Positions 11,885-24,103 of a stretch of 64,000 nt of DNA are shown here, piece by piece. The notes beneath the pieces are model-generated. The model was not told the DNA's origin, made no database searches, and saw nothing but the letters and a program-made list of their open reading frames with translations. Both the position numbers and the translations under genes were made by a program. The DNA is from Lobosporangium transversale (Eukaryota; Mortierellomycota; Mortierellomycetes; Mortierellales; Mortierellaceae): the NCBI RefSeq assembly GCF_002105155.1, contig NW_019029000.1, forward strand, positions 124,001-188,000, in the 5' to 3' direction. The stretch's first letter is position 1, and every line of letters starts with the position of its first letter.

Positions 11885-14540
11885 ATGGCAGACAGCATCT
11901 ACACCGCTGTCTATTCTGGAGTGCCTGTGTATGAGCTAATGTGCCGCGGCATTGCAGTCATGCGGCGTAAGGAAGACTCTTACTTGAATGCTACCCAGAT
12001 TCTTAAGGTCGCTGGGATAGAGAAGGGAAAGCGTACGAAAATCCTAGAACGGGAAGTGCTCCCTGGCGAACATGAAAAAGTTCAAGGAGGTTACGGCAAG
12101 TACCAAGGAACCTGGTAAATAGAAAAACCACTTTTTTCTTATTATATCATAATTTTTAAATAGACAAAGAGCCTGGGCTTTCATTATACACCCAACCTTA
12201 CACAACACGCGCTTTTTTGTGGTCTTTAGGGTGCCATTTAAGAGGGGAAAGGAGTTGGCAAAGCAATACCAAGTGGAACCCTATTTACGCGGATTGTTTG
12301 AATATGAAATTCCTCCTGGAGAATCTGACACAGTGACCCCTACAAAGGAGATGGTGCATGCGGCACAAAGGGCTAAGGACGGCCCAAAGCAGAAAAAGAA
12401 TTCTGGATCACCTAGAATGAGTCCCGCAGTCAAACATAGTCGAAGCGGTTCAGCCATGCCCTCAGGATCAGCAGGGTCGCAAACATTCCATAATGGTCCT
12501 TCCATGACACCGTCTCCTCTGCATCCTTCTTTTAATGCACCCTCTCCTTCAATTCCACCCTCACCACAGTGGCACACGGAACATCCGCCCAGAAAAAGGC
12601 TACGAACAAATAACTCACCACCACCACTACACGAGTTTGATGATGAAGGGCCTTCCAAATCCACACCAAATCATTTCTTGTCGTTGGAGCAGCATTATCC
12701 TCATTCACAGCGGCAGTACCCGTCTAATCATCCCTATCGCCCCTATCATGGAGATCCATATAGTGAAATGGAATATGAGCGCCAAGAACGTGGATTGATA
12801 CCTTATATAGATCATCCAGTTGACGAGATACCACTTGAAGGAACTGAAAAGTATCGAACGATTATGATGAGTATTTTTTTAAACGACGACCAAGATCAAA
12901 TTCCGGACATCCTAGCAGACCCAATTTCACCACCAGATTTTGATATTAACCTGGTGATCGATGATCAAGGCCATACTGCACTGCATTGGGCTGCGGCGCT
13001 GGCGAGGATATCAATACTGGACCTTCTTGTGCGGAAGCAAGTGGATATACGTCGGGTCAACTATAATGGTGAATCAGCTTTGATCCGCGCAGTCTTGGTT
13101 ACCAATAACTATGACAAACAATCGTTCCCTCATGTACTCAGCTTGCTGTATACAGCCATACCGCTAATTGATCGTAAAAATCGGACTATACTTCATCATA
13201 TTGCTGTTCATGGAGGAATTCGTGGCAGGGAGGCGAGTGCTAGATATTACATGGGTTGCTTATTTGAATGGATTGCACGGCATGGAGGCGATTTCGCATC
13301 AATTGTCGACATCCAAGATAAAAATGGCGATACGGCGTTGACGATCGCTGCCAGAGTTGGGGATCGCTATCTGACCAAGATGTTGCTTGATGTTGGCGCT
13401 AACCGTGAGATAGAGAACAAGGTTGGACTGAGAGCAGGAGATTTTGGCATAGAGGAGCTGGTAAGTAGGCCCCTATGACGGCTATATGAAAGTATAGTAT
13501 GTAGCTTTATGTTTCAGCCATATATATTATTATTCTTAATATGTAAATCATATACATTTACTAATCTTATTCAATTCTTAGTCGGAACTGTCCGGTCCAC
13601 CGCCTCCAGCACGTCCCATCATTCCTGCTTCCGACATGGACACTGAAGAAAGTTCAAAGACTGGCAAGAGAGGCAGGGACTTAATGAATGGTGAGGAAGA
13701 GGAAGCGTAACATGGCCCAAATTCAGCGGATTTATTTACTTTTGTCTTTTAAATGCGAAGGCTAATCGTCCGTTCTTGTAAACTACTCGTAACTCGTATT
13801 TGTTAGTCGTTCAAAAGATGGTAGATGAGCTGGATCTGGAATTTTCGCATGAAATCATGACTAGACAAAGTCAGCTCCAAGATACTCAAACTCTTTTACG
13901 AAATGCGACGAGCGAGCTTTCGGAAATGAGGCGGACACTTAAGAATTGTAGAACCCAAGCACAACAATTGACGGAAGCGCAGCAAAAAATCAAAAATCTG
14001 GAGCTTTCATTAGAAGAGGAATCTCAAAAAACACGTAGTCAAAATGGATATTCGAGCGCATTGCGACAAAAAGATAACACTAGTGATGATATTGATCAGT
14101 ATCTCTCAGTTCCCACGATATCAGCTTCCACTGCTGTTGACAAAGAAGAAAAAGAGGAAGATGCCTCTACGGGGGAAAAAAATTATGGATCGAATGACTA
14201 CCAAGATAGAGAGGCGAAGGCGCGTGAAGAAGTACTCCAGTTGCGTGCTCGAATTTCGGCCTACGAGCAGAATGAAAAAGAGCTCGCGCAAGAACTGGAA
14301 TCGATCAAGGATCAGTCGCTAGATAAGGAGCTTCAATGCCGCAAAGTCATTTCTGTGTGCTGTAACATTCCAATTGAAAAAGTGGATGAAATGCTTGTAC
14401 CACTCACGTTAGCGGTTGAGAGCGATGGGGCAAGTTTAGATCTTTCGAGGGTTGCAGGATTTATGAGTAAAGCCAAGCAACAGGATGCAGTTGCCTTGGC
14501 TCAAAAGGCGTCAGGGACTACGGCACCCAAGCCATTGTAA
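11885..14540 (+). CDS. APSES transcription factor, Mbp1/Swi4/Res type, 767 aa
   Basis: DNA-binding subunit of an MBF/SBF-like G1/S transcription complex. Exons 11885-12114, 12230-13460, 13582-13690 and 13807-14540 join in phase. Residues 5-100 form the KilA-N/APSES domain: [20 protein letters not shown], then [19 protein letters not shown] and the spliced [18 protein letters not shown] Pro/Ser/His-rich linker follows. Residues about 310-480 hold ankyrin repeats ([51 protein letters not shown]). Residues about 525-700 are coiled coil, the expected partner-binding C-terminus. Length and order match Mbp1/Swi4/Res proteins. I cannot tell Mbp1 from Swi4 or Res1/Res2. If intron 3 is retained, the reading frame stops after NGEEEEA and the coiled coil is lost. 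Confidence 0.93.
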
Positions 14541-14636
14541 ATAGTCACCATCATTTCAACTAGCTTAACATTTAATAGTAATCATCATCATTATTCAACT
14601 TCCCACATGGTGGATCCAATACATATATTACTGCTG

Positions 14637-14668
<32 letters not shown>

Positions 14669-14741
14669 GGTTTCTGAAAATAAATATAACACTGTTTAGG
14701 TTACAAAATTGTGCATTGGTGCCAAAAATCTTTCCTTTTTG

Positions 14742-16373
14742 CTATCGCCTCATGCGCTTTTTAAAGCGTTCCATCACAAGATCATCTGTAGCCATGCCAC
14801 GGCCAACGCCGCCTCTGTTGTGTTGACCATATGTGTTCTGGAAGCGATGATTTGCTCCTGTAGCAGAGTCCGAGTGGTTATTGTTGTTGTTCCTGCGATT
14901 GTTTTGCTGATGATGGGAGATGCGCTCGCGATCCGAAGGGATATAGGCAGGTTGTGAGAACTAATTTGGATTCATAAATTAGACATGGAGTTATATTATT
15001 ATTATTATTATTATTATTATTGTTTTTAAAGACTTCTCCAATACGATCCGTAAGGAGTTAATTGACGTATGGGGAATTAGAACAAATCAGTTTTTATTAC
15101 CCTCTCTGGATTGATAGATGTGGTTGTCCGTTCCTCATACAGCTTACGCTTCGCCTTCTCAGTCTCTTCAATGTTCTTAAGCCTTGACCTATTAATGAAA
15201 TCATCCCAGAGTATAAATATTAATAAACCATTGTATAAAAATAGAATTGCTTTTAAAGGTGTTCGTTAATAAAATAAAACTGAAAAAAAAAAAAAAAAAA
15301 AAAAAAAAAAGAAATAAATACTCACTCCATGCCAAGGTCAACCTCAGGGATGGCTGTTAACATTGTGGTCGAGAGTTGAACATTTCCTTCCTGCTCAGGC
15401 TTAGGTGCAGCTTTCTGAAGCGGGGAAAAAAGAAATCTTGCCATTAGTCCAACGAGGTTTAGCAAAAACAAGGCAATATGGATCCAAGGTAAGTTAGAGA
15501 TCTCCATTTATTTTATTTTTTTATTTTTTATTTTTACCTTAATACCAAGTTCATCCAAGATATCAGCGTCGCCATTATAAGTACGGTTTTGTTCTTCAGT
15601 ATTTTCATCTAATGTTGCATTTTCGCCCTTGCGCCTCCTCATCTCTTCTTCAATGTATTTCATCATATGTTTATCAACATCCAGTGCATTGGTTTGCTTA
15701 GTAAAAGAATTTAAAATTCCTGTAGACTTTTGTTCACTAAGGTGAAATTAATGCCCACAAGAGTAAAAAAGAAAATAAAAACATAAAACTGCGGGTTAAC
15801 ATTTTTTTTTCCTTTTTATTTTTTCCTTTTTTTTTTTATTTTATTTATTTTATTAAAAGCAAGTAGAGCATATACTTACCTGTCGTCCTGGTGGTCAACT
15901 AAACGGCCAGTTGAAGAGAGCTTCCAAGGATCAGTAGCCACTATTTTATCCTTCTTCTTCTTCTTCTCTGTTGTATCGCCAATAAGAAGATCTGTTGCCG
16001 CAATTCCTGCTGGGCGTTGACGAAGTTTACGAAGCTCCAGTAACTCTTCCAACCTTTTGGTAGAAAGAAAGAAAGAAAAAAGAAAAATGGAGGAAGGAGG
16101 AAAAGGGAAAGAGGAAATAGCTCCTGATCAAAAACAATATTCCAAACCTCTGATTGACTATGACACTAAAGGGAAAACGTAGACCAACTGTACCCTTGAA
16201 ACATACGTAAGTCCCTCTTTCTCAGCTTCCCTATTCGTCGCTGCGTCTCCTGTAGCGCCAGACGAAGAGGAAGAGGGGGAAGGGGCAAGACCCGATGAAG
16301 AATCTTTATCTGCTTCCTCCTCTGGCGTGGTCTCTCGTTTACGATAATTCCTTCTTTTAGTAACCTTGCTCAT
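14742..16373 (-). CDS. Tls1/C9orf78-family spliceosome-associated protein, 311 aa
   Basis: Six minus-strand exons join in phase: 16373-16207, 16053-15880, 15736-15538, 15414-15326, 15188-15101, 14960-14742. The protein starts MSKVTKRRNYRKRETTPEEE, continues LEELLELRKLRQRPAGIAA, then HMMKYIEEEMRRRKG, then TMLTAIPEVDLGMESRLKNI and ends near MERFKKRMRR. The K-Y-I-E-x-E block and the x-x-IPEVDLGM block are the signatures of the HCA59/C9orf78 (Tls1) family, whose members bind the spliceosome (Brr2 in human, telomere-gene splicing in fission yeast). The N-terminus is basic then acidic, and a His/Asn-rich low-complexity stretch precedes the C-terminus. The 3' end faces the APSES gene, 201 bp away. 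Two introns carry long A/T tracts. Confidence 0.88.
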
Positions 16374-16647
16374 TATCGAATATTATGTCACTTGTCACTG
16401 TGTAAAGTTCCTTTGTTTCTTTTGCTTTTTTTTTTTATTGTTGATTTCCTGTGTTTTATTGTAAACTGATGTATATATGCGTTTTTGTGTCCAGATGAGT
16501 TAGAAGAGTGTAGAAAAAAAAAAAGGATGAGTTTTCTTGGCCCTGTGGCTTTGTATAGTTCACACATCCTTCTTTTGGTTTCTCTCCATCGTCCTTAAAT
16601 TCTTCCAAATTAGCATTGAAAGTGACAGAAGATTTTAAGAGTTCGAA
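16374..16647. promoter_or_regulatory. Divergent promoter of the Tls1-like and R3HCC1L-like genes
   Basis: 274 bp separate two opposite start codons, so both promoters are here. The region contains short T runs and an A10 run at about 16514-16525. Confidence 0.5.
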
Positions 16648-17912
16648 ATGTCAGATTTCAATATAGCACAGGCCCCAGAGAGCGAAGGAAAACGACTGCC
16701 CAAAGCTGGTGGAGTTTATGTACCTCGCCACCGAAGAGGTACTGACGACAATGCAGAATCTGCTTGGGGATTGGAAGAGTCCAAACAAGGCCCACCCAAT
16801 AACTATAACAGCTCGTCCTCACGCCAACGGTCTTATACCTATGGAAGCAATAATACCAGAAATCAAAGAAGCAATAGTTATAACAATAGTAGTTTTAGAG
16901 GGGAGCCATCAAATGATGACAATTATTCATCTTCCTGGCGTTCTGGAGGCTCAACAAATAGTAGCAACGAAGTTCAACGACGTGGACGAGGAAGATTTAT
17001 GGGGCCTGGAGGGAACGAGCCCTCTCCATCAATAAACAGTGGGAACTTGAAAGGTACCCGAGATTGGGATCGAGATCGAAAGGCCAGAAGTGGTAGCGGC
17101 AATAGAGCTTACAACAATAGCAGCAACAGCAATTATATTAGCCAAAGTAGCAGTGCTAATGACCTACCATCGCAACAGTCGCAGCAACAGCAACAGCAAC
17201 AACAGACAACAGGATCAAGGCCCTCAAAGGGACGAGATTTTGATGCGACAGTATTGAGACGTTATAATGGCGATGAAATTAGATCTACAAGCTTTTCTCG
17301 ATCTGGTAGTTATAATTCAAGTCGATCAAGCAGCAGTGCCAGCAGCAACTACAACAGCAATACCAGTCAGAGCCACTTTTTTTTCAGTTCGTCTTCAGGC
17401 TCAAGACCATCCAATACTTTCAGCAAGAGACCAGATCGAACAGAAGAGAGTTCATGGAGGAGAGACGAAATAAGGAAGCCAGGAGATCAAAATCAACAAG
17501 AGCAATTAAATCATAGCCCTATTGATGATTCAGATACAGGACTCTCTGATATGTTGGATCGGATACGGATTAACGCAGACGAGGACAAGAAAAAGGACGC
17601 TGATGCTGACATCAATAAGAATAATGATAATGACAGCGATAATGATAAGAAAAAGGACAGGGATATAGACAGAGACAAGGATAAGGCTAAGAGCACTGGC
17701 AACGAGAGCTCAGAGGAACTGGAAGATTGGGAATTAGCACTCCAAGATTCGGATGAAGATGCTATTCCTATTCCACGGATAGATAATACCAAGGACATTA
17801 CAAGTACAAAGCCATCAAAACCTCGCCCTGCAGGACATCTCAGCTCCACGTTCTCTAAGAATGAGCCAAAAGCTGGCGGTTGGTCTGAAGGTGCGCGACA
17901 TCATTAATGCGC

Positions 17913-17943
<31 letters not shown>

Positions 17944-18753
17944 CCACGTATTTCTCTATTCAGTAGTGTTTCTTTGCCCTGTAATTCTCAACGTTCTTTT
18001 CTTTTCTTTTCTTTTCACAGCTTCCTGTGATGATATGTATATTCTTGAACTGTACGACTTTTCGCCATCGATTAAAACAGTGCATATCACAGAAATGTTT
18101 TCAGCATTTGAAAACCGGTCAGGAGGATTCCAGATAAAGTGGCTTGATGATACGAAAGCTCTAGTAATATTCGAGTCCGCTGCTATTGGTAGGTGTCGTT
18201 GGAGTCGTCAAGTAAGGAAAAAATCAGGTAATCTTCTACCTGACGTACTAACCATCTTTTCCATTATTATACTCCTCATAATGTACATAAATATACATGT
18301 ATTATGCAGCCAAACAAGCATACATTGCCAATCTCACAAATCAAATAGCAAAAATTAAGCCATACACTGGAGCGGATAAAGAGAGCCTTCGTAATCCAGG
18401 AGGACCATCTAGTGGTTCCTTTAATGGCGTGAGACCTGCTAAAACTGACTCTGTAGCCCGGCGTCTAGTTCAGGGAGCACTTGGTCTGCGGGTGAGGAGA
18501 ACACCAGAACAAATTGCAGAGGAAAAGGCCCTTGTACAGGCTGCTAAAGGTAAGGTCTTAAATACCATATTCATACCCAAGTCAAAGTCTAACATCGATT
18601 AATGGTTTGTAGTCGAGGCTTTCGTCTGACTGATACATTTGTTGTCGCTTAATGTCAAAATTGAAATAATAATATCTAACAGAGGCTCGCGAAGCACAGC
18701 GTCTGGAGCAGCAACGACAGCGGCAGGAGATGGATGCGATCTTTAACTCTTAA
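16648..18753 (+). CDS. R3HCC1/R3HCC1L-like RRM protein, 573 aa
   Basis: Exons 16648-17890, 18021-18188, 18310-18549 and 18683-18753 join in phase. Residues 1-400 are low complexity: Ser/Asn/Gly-rich with RGRGRFMGPGG, a Gln run (SQQSQQQQQQQQTT) and a charged Asp/Lys repeat (about residues 310-350). The folded part is C-terminal (about 415-560): YILELYDFSPSIKTVHITEM, GGFQIKWLDDTKALVIFES, then KTDSVARRLVQGALG and an E/Q/R-rich helix. That is the RRM-like C-terminus of R3HCC1/R3HCC1L, vertebrate proteins linked to the exon junction complex. The N-terminal PKAGGVYVPRHRR resembles the short linear motif near the start of those proteins. No R3H domain is visible. Intron 1 contains about 30 consecutive T. 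The 3' end converges on the WW-like gene, 115 bp away. Confidence 0.75.
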
Positions 18754-18868
18754 GAAAAAATAAGCTTAGCTTGGCTTGAATAGTTCAACTGTAATCAATT
18801 CCACTATTTCAATCATATATATCATCATTATTGCCCAACATGATGCCCATGGTAACCATTACTGCCTT

Positions 18869-20269
18869 CTAATTTACTTCATCTGGTGAATTGAGTGAAT
18901 CTAGCTGATGAATTAGCTCTATAGATGGATATGTCTTGGTATAGGTCGCCTGCAGAACAAACATTTAATAATAAAGCCGATTAGTCTGCGCCTGAACATG
19001 CAGCAAATAGCAGTAATAATAATGGCTTATGTAGCAGCATATACTTACTGTAGCGACATGTTTATAGGTATAAGTGTTCTCAGTTGCATTCCATACAACT
19101 TTCCATTTGGGAGGTGCAGCAGCTTTCTCAATAGTGTACATATACTCAAGCATTTCACCAACGATCCCTCCGTAAGGAGGAGGATTTGTGATTTCAGTAC
19201 TCTTACCCTTGCTTACTCCCTCAGCATGGTCCTCATCCTCGTCATCATCACTATCTACATCCATTTTTGAATCATTAGCCGTCTTCTGTGCCATATATTT
19301 AGCTCTATCCTCTCCTACAAAATATTCTGGCTTCATTCCTCCTTGCTCCCAATCTAGAATCCGAATCGCAAACTCAATGAGCCGGTTTTCCATACTTTGT
19401 TGATCGATCGTGAGACTTGAAAGAAGTGAGAGCTGATATATCCTGCTATAAATGGATTGTACTGTTTGTGTCCGCTGCCATTGCTCCTCCAACTCTATCT
19501 CTCTAAGTGAAGAATGAGTGGCATCGGCAGCTATGGTAGGATCTGACGACGAGTCGAGGGAGAGAGGTTCTAAAGTGACTCCCGGTGGATAGGATTGATC
19601 TTTGTCTGTTAAAGGTATATCATCAATCTCGCGGAGGAATGCGTCAAAGATGAACTGTTGTTCAGTTGTTAGCACTACCGTCCTTGTAAGCTTTGGTGAT
19701 GGGAGACTTTCCTGATCTTTCGATAATGCTGATACTACCGCTGTCCCTGCATCTTCCTGAATCTCAGAATCCTCCGGGTTGCTACCACCAGCTACTACAC
19801 TTTTTGAGGAAGCTGAAGAAGTTTCTATTATAGTTTCGGGAGAAAGAGGATCTTGTGGTTGAGCTTGACCTTGACCTAGAGCTTGAGCTTGAACTTGGGT
19901 TTGTAGTACCGCCGTATCGTCTTCAGATGTTGTGGGCTCCTGAATGTTGGCGGCAAAGCTCTGTAGATCTTTGAGTGCCACAGAAACATAGTCATCATCA
20001 TCATCCCCGCTGCGATCGTTGCTGACAGCTTTGGCAGTAGTGTTGTCTTCAGTCGCCATAGAAATATTTGCATCATTGTTCTGTCCTGAAGTTGCTGCAA
20101 TACCATTATTTTGTTTGTCTTTTGTGAAAGTCAAGGCGGCTGAAGTGGTGGAGGTGGAGGTGGAGGAAAGTCCTTTGGTAATGGCAGCATTGGAAGTATT
20201 GAGGATGGATCTTGATTCTAACTCGGATTCGGATTCGGATTCACTTGAGTACTGAACAAGGCTTTGCAT
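18869..20269 (-). CDS. WW-like domain protein, FNBP4-type, 433 aa
   Basis: Two exons, 20269-19049 and 18949-18869, in phase, with donor ACA|gtaagt. The protein begins MQSLVQYSSESESESELES, has a long Ser/Thr/Gln acidic disordered region, then a helical segment (SLTIDQQSMENRLIEFAIR, ILDWEQGGMKPEYFVGEDR). It ends with PPKWKVVWNATENTYTYKHV spliced to ATATYTKTYPS. This last stretch has the first Trp, the Y-x-Y core and the final Pro of a WW domain, but the second Trp is replaced, so ligand binding may differ. The overall order (SES-rich start, central helix, C-terminal WW) suggests a formin-binding protein 4-like protein. The function in fungi is unknown to me. Confidence 0.6.
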
Positions 20270-20606
20270 TTTTTTTTTTTTTTGTTGTTGTTGTTGTTCG
20301 ATTTACTTGAAAAAAATAAATAAATATAAACCCATACGTGCTGGAATAGATTATTTTGTTCATGGGCAAAGCTTCTTGTTTTATTGGTGCTCTTTATTTT
20401 ATATTAATTGAAATCCTTGCCCATTGAATCGCATCTCAATTTTACTTGAAAAGCTTACTCGTTTACAACATCAGATTCCATCAGACTCACAAACTTCCTG
20501 TATTTTAATATTTTTCATTCTTCTAACAACACACATTCATTCATTCATTCAATCATTTTAAAAAAAGAAAGAATAAAAAAACTTCCATCTTGACGACTTG
20601 AAATCA
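20270..20606. promoter_or_regulatory. Divergent promoter of WW-like gene and PEN-2
   Basis: 337 bp between opposite start codons, with a T15 run, a (TTG) repeat beside the WW-like start, and a (CATT) repeat at about 20531-20555 (ACATTCATTCATTCATTC) upstream of PEN-2. Confidence 0.45.
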
Positions 20607-21034
20607 ATGGCCAAGACAATTGAAAAGATGAGCGCGGTTAAGATCCTGACCATCAGTAAAAAGTTGTTCTTTGGTGGATTTTGTCTCCTTCCATTCCTCT
20701 GGGTCTACAACATTCTTTACATTTGGCCTGTCAGGAACCGTAGCGACCTTAATCCAAAAGTGCGACAGTGTATGTGAGATGTGTCCCATTTTGAACCACG
20801 ATGACACTCGCTGCCATCATTTTGCATGTTTTTAAATAGAAGCATCGCTAATTTTTTCTTTTTAAAAATGCTCTACACTTGTTATTCATGAACAAAGATC
20901 TATTAATGTCAGGAATTATGGCAGCAGTGCTCTTTGTTATATTTGCCGCTTGGTTTGGTGTCTTCGTAAACCATCGCCTGCAATGGGGTGAAACAGGAGA
21001 CCTGCTGACAGTTGTTCTTGTCAAAGGTGTATGA
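20607..21034 (+). CDS. PEN2: Gamma-secretase subunit PEN-2, 99 aa
   Basis: Small integral membrane subunit of the presenilin (gamma-secretase) complex. Two short exons, 20607-20769 and 20898-21034. Exon 1 encodes KKLFFGGFCLLPFLWVYNIL followed by YIWPVRNRSDLNPKVRQ; the GGF-x-x-LPFLW-x-x-N block is the PEN-2 signature. Joining T|AT across the intron gives QYLLMSGIMAAVLFVIFAAW and then RLQWGETGDLLTVVLVKGV, matching the second membrane segment and the luminal tail of the family. The nearer acceptor (tgtcag|GAATT) would create an immediate stop, so the upstream acceptor aaag|ATCTATT is chosen. Total length 99 aa against about 100 in animals. Two hydrophobic segments fit the re-entrant plus transmembrane topology. 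The second in-frame ATG (20628) is an alternative start. Confidence 0.88.
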
Positions 21035-23420
21035 AACGATCAGCAGCTATCAACTGATCACCCATCCATGTACAACAATCTTTTTATAATAAAAAGTTTA
21101 TATATCATATTAGATTTAATATCTTCATTTCACTCTTCTTTGTATAATACATATATTTATTATATGTTGTGATACCTTCAGACTTGGTAAAGTCACTTAA
21201 CAGCTGTTGTGGGATGCATAATATTATAAATATATATATATATAAATGTATATATATACTATAAAAAGTCTTGCAGGTATAAATTATGCTCTATGTTTAG
21301 TCGAAAACAAAAAAAGTTATAATTTAGTTACCAGAAATAAAGTACAGTCGCACTTTATACCCCTTCATATTTCCCAAGAAAGGCGGATTTGATCTGCCAT
21401 GCAAGGGCTCACTTGGGCGAGCTTGCAGCTGTGTAAAGAATGGTGGGGATTCTTTTGAAGCAATTATATCCATCCCAAGGCACACTTGGTCACAAATTCT
21501 TCTGGAGCGAGGATGTAAATGTATTTTTCCAAGTGGAATTGTCGATAGCTTTGACATGGCCTGTGCGTTTGTGCGCCATGACTGGCATGGCAGTCCCTCG
21601 TCACGGTATTCTGATGAATCCGCATTTGGAAAGAGAAAAAGGGGGATTTTGTAGAGACACCAGCTTCAGGATTAGGGGTGTTTTACACAAATGATGCGCA
21701 GATCACATGCGGTCAAGAAATATTCCACAAAAGAAAAGTCATGAAACAGGCAAACACTTTATTCTTTTATGATTTTTTTTTTTTTTTTTTTTTTGATGGC
21801 CGAGATTATTCAGCAACAGAGAATGGAAAAGTGAGAAAGGTGAGGAAAAGAGGAGAAAGAATAATTACAAGAGCTTTTTTTTTTTTTTTTTGAGAAAGTG
21901 GCTTTTTTTTTTTTTTGCATCATCACATCATATCAGCAGAACAGTGCAGAAAAAAAGAGAGCAGACGCTGTGGAAGGCTTCAAAGCAAAAAAATAAGGCG
22001 TATCATCTTTTTTTGTCTCTTTCCTCCTCTTGCTCCCCCCCTCTCTTCTTTTTCCATTCACTCCTACACAAATCACAAAATATAGTCCAGTGTCTCCAAT
22101 ATTACAATTATCTCCTTGTTGCCCTTGCTTATTTTAGTAGCCTTCCTTGACTTGACATTGACCCTCATTGACTTTCTGACTGCGGTTGCAGTGCGCTGTC
22201 CTCTCTCCCTTGCAGCCCAAGCCAACACAGTCAGCTAATCTAGTTTCACCCACCCTCTCGGTTTTTTTTTTTCTCTTCTCCACAGTCCCAAAGTCCAAGT
22301 GTGTACTTCATCTCATCATAATCCCATCTTTACTTTTCTCTAGTGATCTTTCTTTCTTTCTATTCCTTATTCTGTATCCACATATACACACACTAGACAC
22401 GCATACAATTCTCATCTGCTCTTATCACATTCACTTTCATTCTCAATCTCATTCTTCTTCCTTCATTCCTGTTCTTATCCCAACCTTATTTGTCCACCCA
22501 CATTTTAATTCTTTTGTTTCCTGGTGACAAGCGTCATCTCTTTTTGGCCATCTTACATTAAATCCATCCAAATACTTGAAACACTTTTGTCTCTCTCCCT
22601 CTCTCTCTCTTTCTCTCTTGTCCTTTCCCGTTTCGGTAAGATTTCTTGATCAATTGTATATTTATAAAGAATGATTCTCTGCTCATTACTACAGCACATT
22701 CCGATCGGATAAGGGTTGGATGGGGAAGGCGGGATATTCAATTGTCCCGTTTAATATTTTTTGTTTTAAAATTTATCATTCATGCTGGAATACGCCTATT
22801 TCTTTCCTTTTTAATGTGTTTCTTCCCGTGCGTAATTCCATTTGTGGGTCTTTTTGTTCGTCTTTTGATGGAGGACGAAAGAAAAAGAAAAAAACATACG
22901 CCACCATTTTTAGCCACCTTTCTGAAGCTCTACATTTTCTTGCCTTCCTTTGCTCCTTTCGAAAGATATCATTTGCTAAATGATAAAAGGGGTAGTAGTC
23001 TTGCTGTATTGCAGTCATAATTATAACCAGAATCAATGTAATAATGAGTGAAGACGGAAAAAAAAGTTTGGAGGAAGGGAGCTTTGTTAGCCTCCTTGTG
23101 TGTTCGAAAGCGAGCAAAGTGGGTGTGTAGCATTGGGATCTTGGCTCAATACAAGGACCATGTACTTCTGTTTTTGCTCTTTTTATTTTTTTTTACAAGT
23201 TCTTCACTTCCAAGGACCAATTTCACCTAAAAGCAGTAGACCCTTGTACTCCTTCTAAATTTGTCATTCTTCCATAATAACTCTTCTTGAGATCACATTG
23301 AGGATGTGTTCCTGCAAAACTGCCATGGTACATCGGGGTATCCCAGATTAGTATCTCTTCACGCCAATTAACTGATATCTTCTTACATCCTCTGTCTTAG
23401 CTTTTTAAAAATTATTATTA
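21035..23420. other. 2.4-kb gene-poor region, long upstream region of the F-box gene
   Basis: No supportable gene. The first part is AT-rich with a (TA)n stretch near 21231-21260. The middle has T tracts at about 21773-21794, 21877-21890 and 21903-21916. From about 22010 to 22630 the plus strand is strongly pyrimidine-rich, with a CT-repeat at about 22590-22618, typical of a long fungal leader or promoter. Short ORFs here are composed of Phe/Ser/Leu from the C/T bias and have no other support. Confidence 0.5.
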
Positions 23421-24071
23421 ATGGATCCCAGTCGGCTGCAGCGACCTCATAGCGTCCAATCTCCACCAACCCCACCTAGTCTTCCTCAGTCCTCCTCGAC
23501 TACTACTTCTTCCTCCTCCACTTCTACCAGAGCAGCGCGTTCATCTCTTCATCGTCCGACATCTACTCATACCGATACCGAGATGACAGGGGGTAAACTT
23601 ACCACAGAGCATATTGGTACCAATCATGGACGACACAACGACAGGCAACAACACTCCAGCCGCCGAACCTCGTATTCTTCTTCGGTGTCCACTGCGCCAT
23701 CGCATCGCCGCCAACCCATCTCGACCACATTCTCATTGGCACCTACGACCACAACAACTGTCGTGACCACAACTACGACGACATCGACTGAATATCCTCC
23801 ACTCTATTTCAGACCACCGCCTATACCCGCTCACCTCGATCCAAAGATTTTTCCTCTTGCAGAGACCCCAACCCCTCCTGCGCTGAAAAAGTTTTGCTTC
23901 GATCTGAATGGACAACCAACCTTCTTCAGAGAAAATCAGGAGAGCGAACAGACCATGGGACAGGTATGCAATCCTGGATCAAGTATTTTGGTTTATTGCT
24001 GCGCATATTACTTTTTTTTTTTTTTTTTTTTTTTTTGGTAGTGTGCTGGTACTAAAGTATGTCCTTATTCG

Positions 24072-24103
<32 letters not shown>

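Noticed and set aside
12281-12664. 127-codon minus-strand ORF inside the APSES gene
   Set aside because: Antisense shadow of a well-supported coding exon.
20770-20940. PEN-2 read with the acceptor tgtcag|GAATT
   Set aside because: It joins T to GA and makes a stop codon at the junction; the upstream acceptor keeps the frame and the family-like sequence.
21324-21694. Overlapping ORFs on both strands after PEN-2
   Set aside because: No similarity to any family I know and no gene-like splice or composition signal.
22186-23230. Several overlapping plus-strand ORFs rich in Phe, Ser, Leu and His
   Set aside because: They reflect the C/T bias of the long upstream region of the F-box gene; no domain, no splice support.
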